NCBI RefSeq assembly: GCF_040656415.1
Contig: NZ_JBFAMC010000007.1
Span: 70,115 to 134,114 of the forward strand
Direction of reading: 5' to 3'
Source: Rhodococcus_F sp040656415
GTDB lineage: Bacteria > Actinomycetota > Actinomycetes > Mycobacteriales > Mycobacteriaceae
Length of the DNA stretch: 64,000 bases
The notes beneath the pieces were generated by a model, which worked only from the letters and a program-made list of their open reading frames with translations, was not told where the DNA came from and did no database searches. Shown here in pieces: positions 33,227 to 42,496 of the stretch. Position numbers and translations under genes: made by a program. The number at the start of each line of letters is the position of its first letter. Within the stretch, counting starts at the first letter, position 1.

Positions 33227-33970
33227 TCAGCCCGGAGGCCGCAGCGCCGCGAACTCGTCTGTGACGCGCAGGCAGGAGTCGCTGAAGCGGTAGAGCGCGG
33301 CCGGGCGTCCACCCGTTCGTCCAGATCGCGCCGTCTTGCCCGTCGGGGTCAGTACGCCACGCCGACCGAGCACGCGAGCCAGGTTGGTTGCGTCCACTTG
33401 GTAACCGAGTGCGGCGCAGTAGATTTCACGCAGGGTTGACATGGCGAATTCCTCTGGGGCCAGGCCGAACGCGATGTTCGTGTAAGACAGCTTGGCAGCC
33501 AGCCGTGTGCGTGCGTGCTCGACGACGGTGCCGTGATCGAACGCCATCTCGGGCAGCGAGGACACCGGATGCCAGGCGGTGTCCGCCGGTACCTTCGGAT
33601 CCGCTGGAAGGGGGACGAGTCCGAGGAACGTCGATGCGATCGTGCGCGGACCGGGTACCCGGTCAGGATCGCTGAACACCGATAACTGCTCGAGATGCGA
33701 GACCTCTCGCACGTCCACCTTCTCGGCCAGTTGGCGCCGAGCCGAAGTGGTGAGGTCTTCGTCTTCGCGGAGCAGACCGCCCGGCAGCGACCACTTGCCC
33801 GCCTGCGGATCGAGGGCTCGCTGCCACAGCAACACCGCCAACTCTCCGGGTCCGCCTCCGTGCCTCAGCTCGCCGGACTGACCTGTATCGATTGCCGGGA
33901 AGTGCCGAACCTGGAACACCGCGGTGAGAACTTCATGGGTGGTGCTACCATTGGGCATGTTTTCGATCAT
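33227..33970 (-). CDS. nrtR: NrtR, Nudix-related repressor of NAD synthesis
   Basis: 247 residues: an N-terminal Nudix-like domain (GELAVLLWQRALDPQAGKWSLPGGLLREDEDLTTSARRQLAEKVDV) followed by a winged-helix domain (MSTLREIYCAALGYQVDATNLARVLGRRGVL and GGRPAALYRF). The Nudix box is degenerate (expected REx2Exx glutamates partly missing), as in NrtR, which binds ADP-ribose without needing hydrolysis. Divergent from nadA with an 8-7-8 palindrome across the start. Start is ATG 33970, or ATG 33958 if the palindrome must lie wholly upstream. Equivalent to Rv1593c in position. Confidence 0.87.
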   Translation of the reverse strand: MIENMPNGSTTHEVLTAVFQVRHFPAIDTGQSGELRHGGGPGELAVLLWQRALDPQAGKWSLPGGLLREDEDLTTSARRQLAEKVDVREVSHLEQLSVFSDPDRVPGPRTIASTFLGLVPLPADPKVPADTAWHPVSSLPEMAFDHGTVVEHARTRLAAKLSYTNIAFGLAPEEFAMSTLREIYCAALGYQVDATNLARVLGRRGVLTPTGKTARSGRTGGRPAALYRFSDSCLRVTDEFAALRPPG

Positions 33971-33981
33971 AAGTCGAAAAC
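33959..33981. promoter_or_regulatory. NrtR operator at the nrtR/nadA divergence
   Basis: GTTTTCGA, 7-bp spacer TCATAAG, then TCGAAAAC: a perfect 8-7-8 inverted repeat. It overlaps the first nrtR codon and is 56 bp before the nadA ATG. It is of the size and position expected for the NrtR site in front of nadABC. Confidence 0.8.
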
Positions 33982-34036
33982 CGTGATTTCGGAAATTCGG
34001 ACCGGCTCGCCCGAGTCCACAGCGAAGGAGCAAGCC

Positions 34037-35074
34037 ATGACGGCCACCACATTGTGGGCGGGAACCCGCCCACAGATTCAGGACGGTCCCGGCGGCTACA
34101 CCGGTGTCGAGGCGAGTGAAGAGTGGGCGGCCGAGATCAAGCGGCTGGCGCGGCAGCGGGGCGCGACCCTGCTCGCGCACAATTACCAGCTACCCGCGAT
34201 CCAAGACGTCGCCGACCACGTCGGTGACTCCCTGGCACTGTCCAGGATCGCCGCGGAGGCGCCCGAAGACACGATCGTGTTCTGCGGTGTTCACTTCATG
34301 GCGGAGACCGCGAAGATCCTCAGCCCGGACAAGACCGTCCTCATCCCCGACGAGCGTGCTGGATGCTCGCTCGCCGATTCCATCACTGCCGACCAACTGC
34401 GCGAATGGAAGGCCGAGAACCCCGACGCGGTCGTGGTGTCGTACGTCAACACCACAGCCGAAGTGAAGGGTCTGACCGACATCTGCTGCACGTCGTCGAA
34501 CGCCGTGGACGTGGTCGCGTCGATTGACCCTGACCGCGAGGTGCTGTTCCTGCCGGATCAGTTCCTCGGAGCTCACGTCAAGCGCGTCACCGGCCGCGAG
34601 AACATGCAGATCTGGGCGGGTGAATGCCACGTGCACGCCGGAATCAACGGGGACGAACTGACCGCTCGGGCCAAGTCGCACCCCGGCGCCGAACTGTACG
34701 TTCACCCCGAGTGCGGCTGCGCCACCTCCGCGCTCTACCTTGCCGGCGAGGGATTCGTGCCCGAGGAGAAGGTGAAGATCCTCTCGACCGGAGGCATGCT
34801 CGACGCGGCCCGCGCGACAGGCGCCAAGCAGGTTCTGGTCGCCACCGAGGTCGGAATGTTGCACCAGTTGCGCAAGGCCGCGCCCGACGTGGACTTCCAG
34901 GCTGTCAACGACCGCGCGTCGTGCCCCTACATGAAGATGATCACGCCAGCCGCTCTGCTGCGCTGCCTACTCGAGGAGAAGGACGAAGTCCACGTCGACC
35001 CGGCGGTCGCCGAGCGCGCCCGGAAGTCGGTGCAGCGCATGATCGAAATCGGGAACCCGGGCGGCGGGGAGTGA
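34037..35074 (+). CDS. nadA: Quinolinate synthase
   Basis: 345 residues. Condenses iminoaspartate with dihydroxyacetone phosphate to quinolinate; 4Fe-4S enzyme. The three cluster cysteines lie in FCGVHFMAETAKIL, HPECGCAT and RASCPYMKMI. LAHNYQLPAIQDVADHVGDSL and STGGML are family blocks. ATG 34037 has GAAGGAG about 8 nt upstream; the open frame from 33695 is antisense to nrtR and is not used. The stop overlaps the nadB GTG by 4 bp. Confidence 0.95.
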   Translation: MTATTLWAGTRPQIQDGPGGYTGVEASEEWAAEIKRLARQRGATLLAHNYQLPAIQDVADHVGDSLALSRIAAEAPEDTIVFCGVHFMAETAKILSPDKTVLIPDERAGCSLADSITADQLREWKAENPDAVVVSYVNTTAEVKGLTDICCTSSNAVDVVASIDPDREVLFLPDQFLGAHVKRVTGRENMQIWAGECHVHAGINGDELTARAKSHPGAELYVHPECGCATSALYLAGEGFVPEEKVKILSTGGMLDAARATGAKQVLVATEVGMLHQLRKAAPDVDFQAVNDRASCPYMKMITPAALLRCLLEEKDEVHVDPAVAERARKSVQRMIEIGNPGGGE

Positions 35075-36636
35075 CGGGACCCGTTCGGGGGATCGCCTGG
35101 GAGGAGCACACCGACCTCGTCGTGATCGGGGGTGGGGTGGCCGGTCTCACGGCTGCCCGCACCGCCGCCCTATGTGGCCTGACGGTGCTCACCGTGAGCA
35201 AGGGCGGGCCAGCGGACACCGCCACCCAGTACGCGCAAGGCGGTATCGCTGTCGTGGCTGACGCCGGTGACTCGATCGACTCGCACGTCGCCGACACCTG
35301 CGTGGCGGGGGCCGGGCTGTGTGACGAGGCTGCCGTGCGCTCGATCGTGGCAGGCGGCCGGGACGCGGTAACGAGACTTGCTGGACTCGGTGCGGTGTTC
35401 GACCGCGGCCAGGACGGAGACGTGTCCCGCACCCGCGAGGGCGGGCACAGCACCCGCCGGATCATTCACGCCGGTGGGGACGCGACCGGCGCCGAAGTGC
35501 AGCGCGCTCTCGGCGCTGCAGGCTCGTCGGTACTGTTCGGCGCCGCCGCGCTTCGGGTGCTGACGGACGCTCGTGGGGTGACCGGTGTTCTCGTCGAGTC
35601 GGCTCGCGGACTCGGCGTTGTGCATGCCCCGTCGGTGCTACTGGCGACGGGTGGACTCGGTCAGCTGTATGCGTCCAGCACCAATCCCGAGGGGTCGACT
35701 GCGGACGGTCTCGCCCTCGCCCTCGATGCGGGTGCAACAGTAGCCGACCTCGAGTTCGTACAGTTCCATCCGACGGTTCTGTTCACTCCGGGCGGACGCG
35801 GGCGACGTCCACTGATCAGCGAGGCGGTGCGCGGGGAGGGTGCGATCCTCGTCGACGCCGACGGCGATTCCGTGACCGCTGGAGTGCATCCGCTAGGCGA
35901 TCTCGCACCCCGCGACGTCGTGTCTCGGGCGATCGCGTCGAGGCTTCGGGAACAGGGTCGAGACCACGTGTACCTCGATGCGCGCGAACTGTCGGGTTTC
36001 GCGCGGCGCTTCCCGACAGTCACAGCTTCCTGCCTGGCCGCAGGGGTCGATCCGCGTGAGCAACTGATCCCGGTGGCCCCTGCCGCCCACTACTCGTGCG
36101 GAGGCATCGTCACGGACGTCTCTGGGCGCACCACGGTGCCAGGTCTGCTCGCAGCCGGTGAAGTCGCCCGCACCGGGCTGCACGGCGCCAATCGGCTCGC
36201 GTCGAACAGTCTCCTCGAAGGCCTCGTCGTCGGAGAACGGGCAGGCACCGCTGCCGTAGAGCGATCCGGTCTCAGGGTCGAGGTCACAGACCCGGACCTG
36301 CCCGCACTGCCGCGCGTTCCTCGCGACGTCTTGCAGCAGTCGATGACCGACAATGCATCAGTAGTCCGCGACCGTACCGGCCTGTCGACATTGTCTGCGG
36401 AACTCGCTGTGGCTGTGGCCGCCGCGCCCAGCGACATCACCGACTTCGAAGACGCTGCCCTCACGATCACTGCGACGGCCCTGGTGCTCGCAGCGGGTGC
36501 TCGCACCGAGAGCCGCGGCTGCCATACGCGTCTCGACTACCCGGAAATGTCGGCCGATTGGGATCGCAGCACTCACATCCGGCTCCGGGACGGTGAACTC
36601 GAGCTTCTCGAACCTCAACTGACGGGAGTGTGCTGA
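35071..36636 (+). CDS. nadB: L-aspartate oxidase
   Basis: 521 residues. FAD flavoprotein oxidising L-aspartate to iminoaspartate, the NadA substrate. FAD-binding VVIGGGVAGLTAARTAA near the N-terminus, TATQYAQGGIAVV, HYSCGGIVTD and LHGANRLASNSLLEGLVVGERAG. GTG 35071 overlaps the nadA stop (GTGA). Ends TGATG with nadC. Second gene of the NrtR-controlled operon. Confidence 0.95.
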   Translation: MTGPVRGIAWEEHTDLVVIGGGVAGLTAARTAALCGLTVLTVSKGGPADTATQYAQGGIAVVADAGDSIDSHVADTCVAGAGLCDEAAVRSIVAGGRDAVTRLAGLGAVFDRGQDGDVSRTREGGHSTRRIIHAGGDATGAEVQRALGAAGSSVLFGAAALRVLTDARGVTGVLVESARGLGVVHAPSVLLATGGLGQLYASSTNPEGSTADGLALALDAGATVADLEFVQFHPTVLFTPGGRGRRPLISEAVRGEGAILVDADGDSVTAGVHPLGDLAPRDVVSRAIASRLREQGRDHVYLDARELSGFARRFPTVTASCLAAGVDPREQLIPVAPAAHYSCGGIVTDVSGRTTVPGLLAAGEVARTGLHGANRLASNSLLEGLVVGERAGTAAVERSGLRVEVTDPDLPALPRVPRDVLQQSMTDNASVVRDRTGLSTLSAELAVAVAAAPSDITDFEDAALTITATALVLAAGARTESRGCHTRLDYPEMSADWDRSTHIRLRDGELELLEPQLTGVC

Positions 36637-37511
36637 TGCCCGCCCACGCCGACATCGCCGCGCAGGGTCTGGGTGTGGACGAGGTGCGCACCCTCGTCCG
36701 GGTGGCCCTGGACGAAGATCTCCGGTACGGCCCCGATGTGACGTCGGCGTCGACGATTCCGGTCGACACAGTCACCAAGGCCTCGGTGGTCTCGCGTGCC
36801 CACGGTACGGTCGCCGGTCTGGATGTCGGGCTGCTCGTGCTCGACGAGGTGATCGGTCACGGCGAATACGAGGTCCTCGGCCGTGTCGCGGACGGCACCC
36901 GCGTCAGCCCCGGTCAGTCGGTGCTGGCGGTGTCGGCACCCACCCGCGGGCTGCTCACGGCCGAGCGCACGATGCTCAACCTGGTCTGCCACCTCTCCGG
37001 CATTGCGACCGCGACAGCCGCCTGGGTGGATGCGGTCGAAGGCACCGGGGCGAAGATCCGCGACAGCCGTAAGACTCTGCCGGGGCTGCGTGCCTTGCAG
37101 AAGTACGCCGTCCGGGTGGGTGGCGGCGTGAACCACCGGATGGGACTCGGCGACGCGGCGCTGATCAAGGACAATCACGTCGCGGCCGCCGGTTCCGTGG
37201 TCGTCGCATTGCGCGCGGTCCGGGAAGCCGCACCGGACGTCGTGTGCGAGGTCGAGGTCGACAGCCTTGAACAACTCGACGCGGTCCTTGCAGAAAACGT
37301 GGAACTGGTTCTGCTCGACAACTTTCCACTGTGGCAGACACAGGTCGCTGTTCAACGTCGGGACGCGGTCGCGCCGGACACGAAGCTGGAGTCATCCGGT
37401 GGATTGACGCTCGCCGCCGCGGCGGACTACGCCGGTACCGGTGTCGACTATCTCGCCGTCGGTGCGCTGACCCACTCGGTGACAGCGCTGGATCTCGGCC
37501 TCGATCTCTGA
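36636..37511 (+). CDS. nadC: Nicotinate-nucleotide pyrophosphorylase (quinolinate phosphoribosyltransferase)
   Basis: 291 residues. Makes nicotinate mononucleotide from quinolinate and PRPP. Motifs: DLRYGPDVTSAS-type N-terminus, LNLVCHLSGIATATA, KIRDSRKTLPGLRALQKYAVRVGGGVNHRMGLGDAALIKDNH, EVEVDSLEQLDA and VDYLAVGALTHS. The ATG shares bases with the nadB stop, with GGGAG 7 nt upstream. Last gene of nadABC; converges on a LysE exporter 16 bp away. Confidence 0.95.
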   Translation: MPAHADIAAQGLGVDEVRTLVRVALDEDLRYGPDVTSASTIPVDTVTKASVVSRAHGTVAGLDVGLLVLDEVIGHGEYEVLGRVADGTRVSPGQSVLAVSAPTRGLLTAERTMLNLVCHLSGIATATAAWVDAVEGTGAKIRDSRKTLPGLRALQKYAVRVGGGVNHRMGLGDAALIKDNHVAAAGSVVVALRAVREAAPDVVCEVEVDSLEQLDAVLAENVELVLLDNFPLWQTQVAVQRRDAVAPDTKLESSGGLTLAAAADYAGTGVDYLAVGALTHSVTALDLGLDL

Positions 37512-37527
37512 TCTGTTGCCGCGTCGC

Positions 37528-38157
37528 TCAGACTGCGTTGCGCACCGTGGCGAGGAAGGTCGCGGCGCCGAAGAACAGCCCGGAGAAAGCGCGGTTGGTG
37601 GCGCGCTGTTGTCGGGGTGAACGCAAAAGTCGCAGAACCTTTGCCGCCAGTCCGGTGTAGAAGGTCATGACGACGATGTCGACCACTATCAAGGTGGCGG
37701 TGATGATCAGGTACTGGGGCACGAGTGGGGCCGACGGGTCGAGGAATTGGGGGAGTACGGCCAGCATGAAGATGATGGCCTTCGGGTTGCTCGCGTTGAT
37801 GAGAAAGCCGCGCAGCGCCATCGCCGGCCCGCTTGTCTCGGTGACCTCGCCATCGAGCTTGGACATATCGGTCGGGCTCGCCCGCCATTGCCGAATTCCG
37901 AGATACAGCAGGTACGCGACGCCTAGCCACTTGATGACCGTGAACGCAACTGCCGAACTCGCGAGCAGAGCCCCGAGTCCGGCGGCGACCAATGCGATCT
38001 GTAGCAGCAATCCCAACTGAAGACCCGCGATATTCCAGTAGCCGCGACGTAGACCGAATCGCATGCCCGTGGCCATCGACATGATCGCGCTTGCCCCCGG
38101 GGACAAGCTGATCACGATCGAGGCCCCGAGCCATGCGTACCAAATCTGCCAAGGCAC
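37528..38157 (-). CDS. LysE/RhtB-family exporter, copy 1
   Basis: 209 residues from GTG 38157. Five or six membrane helices; family signature LSPGASAIMSMATGMRFGLRRGYWNIAGLQLG at the N-terminus and FLINASNPKAIIFMLAVLPQF in the middle. RhtB/LysE proteins export amino acids such as homoserine, threonine or lysine; the substrate here is not predictable. The frame extends to 38220, but the extra 21 residues are not family-like. A close paralogue follows upstream. Confidence 0.85.
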   Translation of the reverse strand: MPWQIWYAWLGASIVISLSPGASAIMSMATGMRFGLRRGYWNIAGLQLGLLLQIALVAAGLGALLASSAVAFTVIKWLGVAYLLYLGIRQWRASPTDMSKLDGEVTETSGPAMALRGFLINASNPKAIIFMLAVLPQFLDPSAPLVPQYLIITATLIVVDIVVMTFYTGLAAKVLRLLRSPRQQRATNRAFSGLFFGAATFLATVRNAV

Positions 38158-38272
38158 CGGACCATCGTACCGACGCCTGGCGAGACCCGCTGTGCGGGAT
38201 TCGTGCAGGTAGGAGGCCAAGTTTCAAGAGGATGGAACCGAAATCCTGCTCTGAGCGCGCCGATTGGGAAAC

Positions 38273-38905
38273 TCAGACGGCGTGGCGCACCGTGGCCAGG
38301 AGAGTGGCCGCCGCGAAGAACAAACCGGAGAAGGTTCGGTTGGTGGCGCGCTGCTGGCGCGGCGACCGCATCAGCCGAAGGACCCTCGAAGCCAGCCCGG
38401 TGTAGCCGATCATGACGGTCATGTCGACCGCAATCATGGTGATGGCGATGATTGCGTACTGCAGGAGTAGCGGCTCGTGCGGGGCGATGAATTGGGGGAT
38501 CACGGCCAGCATGACGACGGTGGCCTTCGGGTTGCTGGCATTGACGAGGAAGCCGCGCAGGGCGATCGCCGCCCCGCTGGTCTGTCCGATCTCGCCGCCG
38601 TCGTCGGGCACATGGGTCGCGCTGGCTCGCCACTGCCGAATCCCGAGATACACGAGGTATGCGACGCCGAACCACTTGATCACCGTGAACGCGTGTGTCG
38701 AGTTCGCGAGCAGCGCACCCAACCCGGCGGCGACCACCACGAGCTGTAGCAGTAATCCGAGTTCGAGACCCACGATGTTCCAGTAGCCGCGTCCTAGGCC
38801 GAATCGCATACCTGTGGCCATCGACGCAACCGCGCCCGCACCCGGGGACAAGCTGATCAGGCACCAAGCTCCGAACACTGCGTACCACACTTGCCACGAC
38901 ACCAC
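38273..38905 (-). CDS. LysE/RhtB-family exporter, copy 2
   Basis: 210 residues. LSPGAGAVASMATGMRFGLGRGYWNIVGLELG and FLVNASNPKATVVMLAVIPQF, with the same C-terminus (RSPRQQRATNR-F-SGLFF...LATVR-AV) as copy 1. About 65-70% identical to copy 1 by eye, so this is an older duplication than the others in the window. GTG 38905 or 38902 starts the protein. 115 bp separate the two genes. Confidence 0.85.
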   Translation of the reverse strand: MVSWQVWYAVFGAWCLISLSPGAGAVASMATGMRFGLGRGYWNIVGLELGLLLQLVVVAAGLGALLANSTHAFTVIKWFGVAYLVYLGIRQWRASATHVPDDGGEIGQTSGAAIALRGFLVNASNPKATVVMLAVIPQFIAPHEPLLLQYAIIAITMIAVDMTVMIGYTGLASRVLRLMRSPRQQRATNRTFSGLFFAAATLLATVRHAV

Positions 38906-39057
38906 GTCATGCTACCGGCGGCCCGATGGCCACCCCTTGCCCCAGATCGTTCGGGTGAGAGGTGAATTTGCTACGGGACGAGACCCAAAACGCTGTTCCA
39001 AGTGCGTGAATTGGGGGATACTCGTGAGTAGGGCTACCCGGTAGTAGGAGGCGCGGA

Positions 39058-41001
39058 ATGGTCGACACATTTGCTCCGAAGGTCACCGAGGAACAGGCAC
39101 GAGCCGTCGCGGAGGAAGCGAGGGAGTCCGGCTGGGAAAAGCCGTCTTTCGCCCAGGAGTTGTTTCTCGGGCGGTTCCGGCTCGATCTGATTCATCCTTT
39201 CCCGATGCCTTCGCCCGAAGATGCGGCGAAGGCCGAAGAGTTCCTGGACCGCCTCCGCGCGTATTGCGAGCAGATCGACGGCGCTGTAATCGAAGCCGAG
39301 TCGCGCATTCCCGACGAGTACGTCCGCGGACTGGCCGACCTCGGATGCTTCGGGCTGAAGATTCCGCAGGAGTATGGCGGCCTCGGCCTTTCCCAGGTGG
39401 CGTACAACAGGGCGCTGATGCTCGTCAGTTCCGTGCATCCGAGCGTGGGCGCGCTCTTGTCGGCCCATCAATCGATCGGTGTTCCCGAGCCGCTCAAGCT
39501 CGCAGGCACGCCTGAGCAGAAGCGCGAGTTCTTGCCGCGCTGTGCCCGCGGCGCTATCTCGGCGTTCCTGCTCACCGAACCGGACGTCGGATCCGACCCG
39601 GCGCGTCTCGCCTCGTCGGCGATCCCCATCGAAGATGGTGCCGCCTACGAGTTGGACGGGACGAAGCTCTGGACCACCAACGGTGTCGTCGCCGAACTGC
39701 TTGTCGTCATGGCGCGCGTGCCGAAGAGCGAGGGCCACCGCGGGGGTATCTCGGCATTCGTCGTCGAAGCCGAGTCACCCGGCATCACCGTCGAACGACG
39801 GAACGCGTTCATGGGGTTGCGGGGCATCGAAAACGGCGTCACCCGCATGTACAAGGTGCGCGTACCCCGAGAGAATCTGATCGGTCGTGAAGGCGACGGC
39901 CTCAAGATTGCACTTACCACGCTGAACGCCGGCAGGCTTGCGATTCCGGCAATGTGCGCCGGCGCTGGGAAGTGGTCGCTGAAAATCGCCCGGGAGTGGT
40001 CCGGGATGCGTGTGCAGTGGGGCAAGCCGGTTGGCGAGCATGTGGCCGTTGCAAAGAAGCTGTCGTTCCTGGCCGCGACCACATATGCCCTCGACGCCGT
40101 GGTGGATCTGTCGGGGCAGATGAGCGATGAGGGTCGCAACGACATCCGGATCGAGGCGGCGATGGCAAAACTGTGGTCATCCGAAATGGCCTGCGTCATC
40201 GCCGACGAGCTGATCCAGATCCGTGGTGGTCGTGGCTACGAGACCGCCGCGTCCCTTGCCGCCCGCGGTGAACGCGCGGTGCCCGCGGAGCAGCTGGACC
40301 GCGATCTGCGCATCAACCGGATCTTCGAGGGTTCGAGTGAAATCATGCGTCTGCTTGTCGCCAGGGAGGCCGTCGACGCGCACCTCACCGCTGCGGGCGA
40401 CCTCGCCGATCCCAACGCCGATACCGGTGCGAAGGCTCGAGCAGCAGCGAAGGCCAGCGGCTTCTATGCGAAGTGGCTGCCGAAACTCGTTGCGGGCAAG
40501 GGGCAGGTGCCAACCTCCTACGGCGAGTTCGGCGTCCTGGCCAAGCATCTGCGCTTCATAGAGCGGCACTCCCGAAAGCTGGCCCGCTCGACGTTCTACG
40601 GTATGGGCCGCTGGCAGGCGGGGTTGGAGAAGCAGCAGGGATTCCTCGGCCGGATCGTCGATATCGGCGCCGAACTGTTCGCGATGTCGGCCACGTGTGT
40701 CAAAGCCGAGATGCAACGCCAGGAGAACGAGGCCGAGGGTGCTGCAGCATACGAACTCGCCGACTTGTTCTGCCGACAGGCGGCGCTGAGGGTCGAGCAC
40801 CTGTTCGACGGTCTATGGCACAACACCGATGATGGCGACCGCAAGCTCGCGCGGTCCGTCCTCGAGGGCCGGTATGCCTGGCTGGAGCGCGGCGTGATCG
40901 ATCAGAGCGAAGGCACCGGGCCGTGGATCGCCGAATGGGCTCCCGGGCCGTCTGTCGAGGAGAACCTGGCGCGGAGGTTCTTGCGTTCCACCCGCAAGTG
41001 A
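39058..41001 (+). CDS. Acyl-CoA dehydrogenase (long form, VLCAD/ACAD9-like)
   Basis: 647 residues. FAD enzyme forming the 2,3-double bond of acyl-CoA in fatty-acid oxidation. Catalytic core: FLLTEPDVGSDPARL and KLWTTNG in the middle domain, GMRVQWGKPVGEH, and INRIFEGSSEIMRLLVAREAV with the likely base Glu in IFEGSSE. A C-terminal extension of about 190 residues after the core is typical of the long-chain members. Strong AGGAGG 6 nt before ATG 39058. Monocistronic by its surroundings; physiological substrate unknown. Confidence 0.9.
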   Translation: MVDTFAPKVTEEQARAVAEEARESGWEKPSFAQELFLGRFRLDLIHPFPMPSPEDAAKAEEFLDRLRAYCEQIDGAVIEAESRIPDEYVRGLADLGCFGLKIPQEYGGLGLSQVAYNRALMLVSSVHPSVGALLSAHQSIGVPEPLKLAGTPEQKREFLPRCARGAISAFLLTEPDVGSDPARLASSAIPIEDGAAYELDGTKLWTTNGVVAELLVVMARVPKSEGHRGGISAFVVEAESPGITVERRNAFMGLRGIENGVTRMYKVRVPRENLIGREGDGLKIALTTLNAGRLAIPAMCAGAGKWSLKIAREWSGMRVQWGKPVGEHVAVAKKLSFLAATTYALDAVVDLSGQMSDEGRNDIRIEAAMAKLWSSEMACVIADELIQIRGGRGYETAASLAARGERAVPAEQLDRDLRINRIFEGSSEIMRLLVAREAVDAHLTAAGDLADPNADTGAKARAAAKASGFYAKWLPKLVAGKGQVPTSYGEFGVLAKHLRFIERHSRKLARSTFYGMGRWQAGLEKQQGFLGRIVDIGAELFAMSATCVKAEMQRQENEAEGAAAYELADLFCRQAALRVEHLFDGLWHNTDDGDRKLARSVLEGRYAWLERGVIDQSEGTGPWIAEWAPGPSVEENLARRFLRSTRK

Positions 41002-41085
41002 GGCATCCGCGGTCCCCTTCGCAGGTACGTCGAATCCGCCCTCTGCCGTCGACCGGTTCGAATGGCGCGCCTATCCTGGATAATC

Positions 41086-41117
41086 GGTGTGCACGATTCC
41101 TGGGGAACGTGCACACC
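41086..41117. promoter_or_regulatory. Inverted repeat in the hisD leader
   Basis: GGTGTGCACGATTCC (41086-41100) faces GGAACGTGCACACC (41104-41117), complementary except for one bulged base, with a 3-nt loop. It lies 57 bp before hisD, just after a TATCCT hexamer (41072-41077) that may be the -10 element. It could be an operator for a his regulator or an RNA hairpin. No run of His codons is visible in this leader. Confidence 0.5.
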
Positions 41118-41173
41118 TTGAATGCCGCCGTGTCCGCCACCCCTTGTCTCGCCAGTCGCAGAGAGGACCTCTC

Positions 41174-42496
41174 ATGCTCGCCCGCACCGACCTTCGTGGT
41201 CGTACACCTTCCACGGCCGAACTTCGGGCCACATTGCCTCGGGGTGGAGTGGATGTCGATGCGGTCCTGCATCAGGTTCGCCCGGTCGTAGAGGCGGTCC
41301 GCGAGCGCGGCACCGAAGCGGCGCTCGAATTCAGCGAGAAGTTCGACGGCGTTAGGCCGGCGCGCGTACGAGTGCCGCAGTCCGAACTGGATCGCGCACT
41401 TCGCGAACTCGATCCCGCCGTCCGCAGCGCGCTCGAGGTCGCGATCGAGCGGACCCGCAAGGTGCATGCCGATCAGCGGCGCGTCGACACCACCACCGAG
41501 GTGGTTCCTGGTGGCACCGTCACCGAGCGATGGGTTCCCGTCGACCGCGTCGGCCTCTACGTGCCCGGAGGCGCGGCGGTCTACCCGTCGAGTGTGGTGA
41601 TGAACGTGGTGCCCGCGCAGGCGGCAGGCGTCCGGTCCCTGGTCGTGGCATCTCCGCCGCAATCCGGCTTCGGTGGCCTTCCGCACCCGACGATCCTCGC
41701 CGCGTCAGCCTTGCTCGGAGTCGACGAAGTGTGGGCCGTCGGTGGCGCCCAGGCAGTTGCGCTGCTCACCTACGGCGGCACCGACACCTCATCTGAAGAA
41801 CTAGCTCCGGTCGACTTGATTACAGGACCGGGCAACATCTACGTCACGGCTGCGAAGAGGCTGTGCCGTGGTCTCGTCGGGATCGACGCCGAGGCAGGCC
41901 CCACCGAGATCGCCATCCTTGCCGACGCCACCGCGGATCCCGTACACGTTGCCGCCGATCTGATCAGCCAGGCCGAACACGACGTGTTGGCGGCCAGTGT
42001 CCTCGTCACCACCAGCGTCGAGTTGGCTGACGCCGTCGAGGCAGCCTTGGCTCGCCAGCTCGAGATCACCAAACACAGGGAGCGCGTCACTACCGCGTTG
42101 TCGGGTACCCAGTCCGGCGTTGTGCTTGTCTCCGATATCGAGGCGGGACTGCGCGTTGTGAACGCCTATGCCGCCGAGCACCTCGAGATCCAGACCGAGA
42201 ACGCATCCGCAGTGGCCGCTCAGGTGACCAGTGCCGGTGCGGTGTTCGTCGGTCCGTGGGCGCCCGTCAGCCTCGGAGACTATTGCGCCGGGTCGAACCA
42301 CGTGCTGCCCACCGCGGGCTGTGCCCGGCACTCGTCCGGTCTGAGCGTGCAAACCTTCTTGCGGGGCATACATGTCGTCGACTACTCCGAAGCCGCGTTG
42401 AAGGAGGTCTCCGGTCACGTCATCACCCTCGCGAATGCCGAAGACCTGCCTGCGCACGGTGAGGCTGTGCGTCTGCGCTTCGAGGCACTGCAGTGA
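41174..42496 (+). CDS. hisD: Histidinol dehydrogenase
   Basis: 440 residues. Zn enzyme performing the last two NAD-dependent oxidations to histidine. Family signature region: DLITGPGNIYVTAAKRLCRGLVGIDAEAGPTEI, SQAEHDVLAASVLVT, EHLEIQTENASAV and the His-rich SNHVLPTAGCARHSSGLSVQTFL. ATG 41174 has GAGAGGA 6 nt upstream. First gene of the his operon; stop overlaps hisC by 4 bp (GTGA). Confidence 0.96.
   Translation: MLARTDLRGRTPSTAELRATLPRGGVDVDAVLHQVRPVVEAVRERGTEAALEFSEKFDGVRPARVRVPQSELDRALRELDPAVRSALEVAIERTRKVHADQRRVDTTTEVVPGGTVTERWVPVDRVGLYVPGGAAVYPSSVVMNVVPAQAAGVRSLVVASPPQSGFGGLPHPTILAASALLGVDEVWAVGGAQAVALLTYGGTDTSSEELAPVDLITGPGNIYVTAAKRLCRGLVGIDAEAGPTEIAILADATADPVHVAADLISQAEHDVLAASVLVTTSVELADAVEAALARQLEITKHRERVTTALSGTQSGVVLVSDIEAGLRVVNAYAAEHLEIQTENASAVAAQVTSAGAVFVGPWAPVSLGDYCAGSNHVLPTAGCARHSSGLSVQTFLRGIHVVDYSEAALKEVSGHVITLANAEDLPAHGEAVRLRFEALQ

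Noticed and set aside
33695..34036. 114-residue N-terminal extension of NadA
   Set aside because: It is antisense to nrtR and unlike NadA; ATG 34037 has a proper ribosome site.
34624..35070. N-terminal extension of NadB inside nadA
   Set aside because: Out of frame with nadA and basic in composition; GTG 35071 gives the normal NadB length.
41094..41130. His-leader attenuation peptide before hisD
   Set aside because: The short frame starting in the palindrome has a single His codon; no run of His codons is found, so classical attenuation is not supported.
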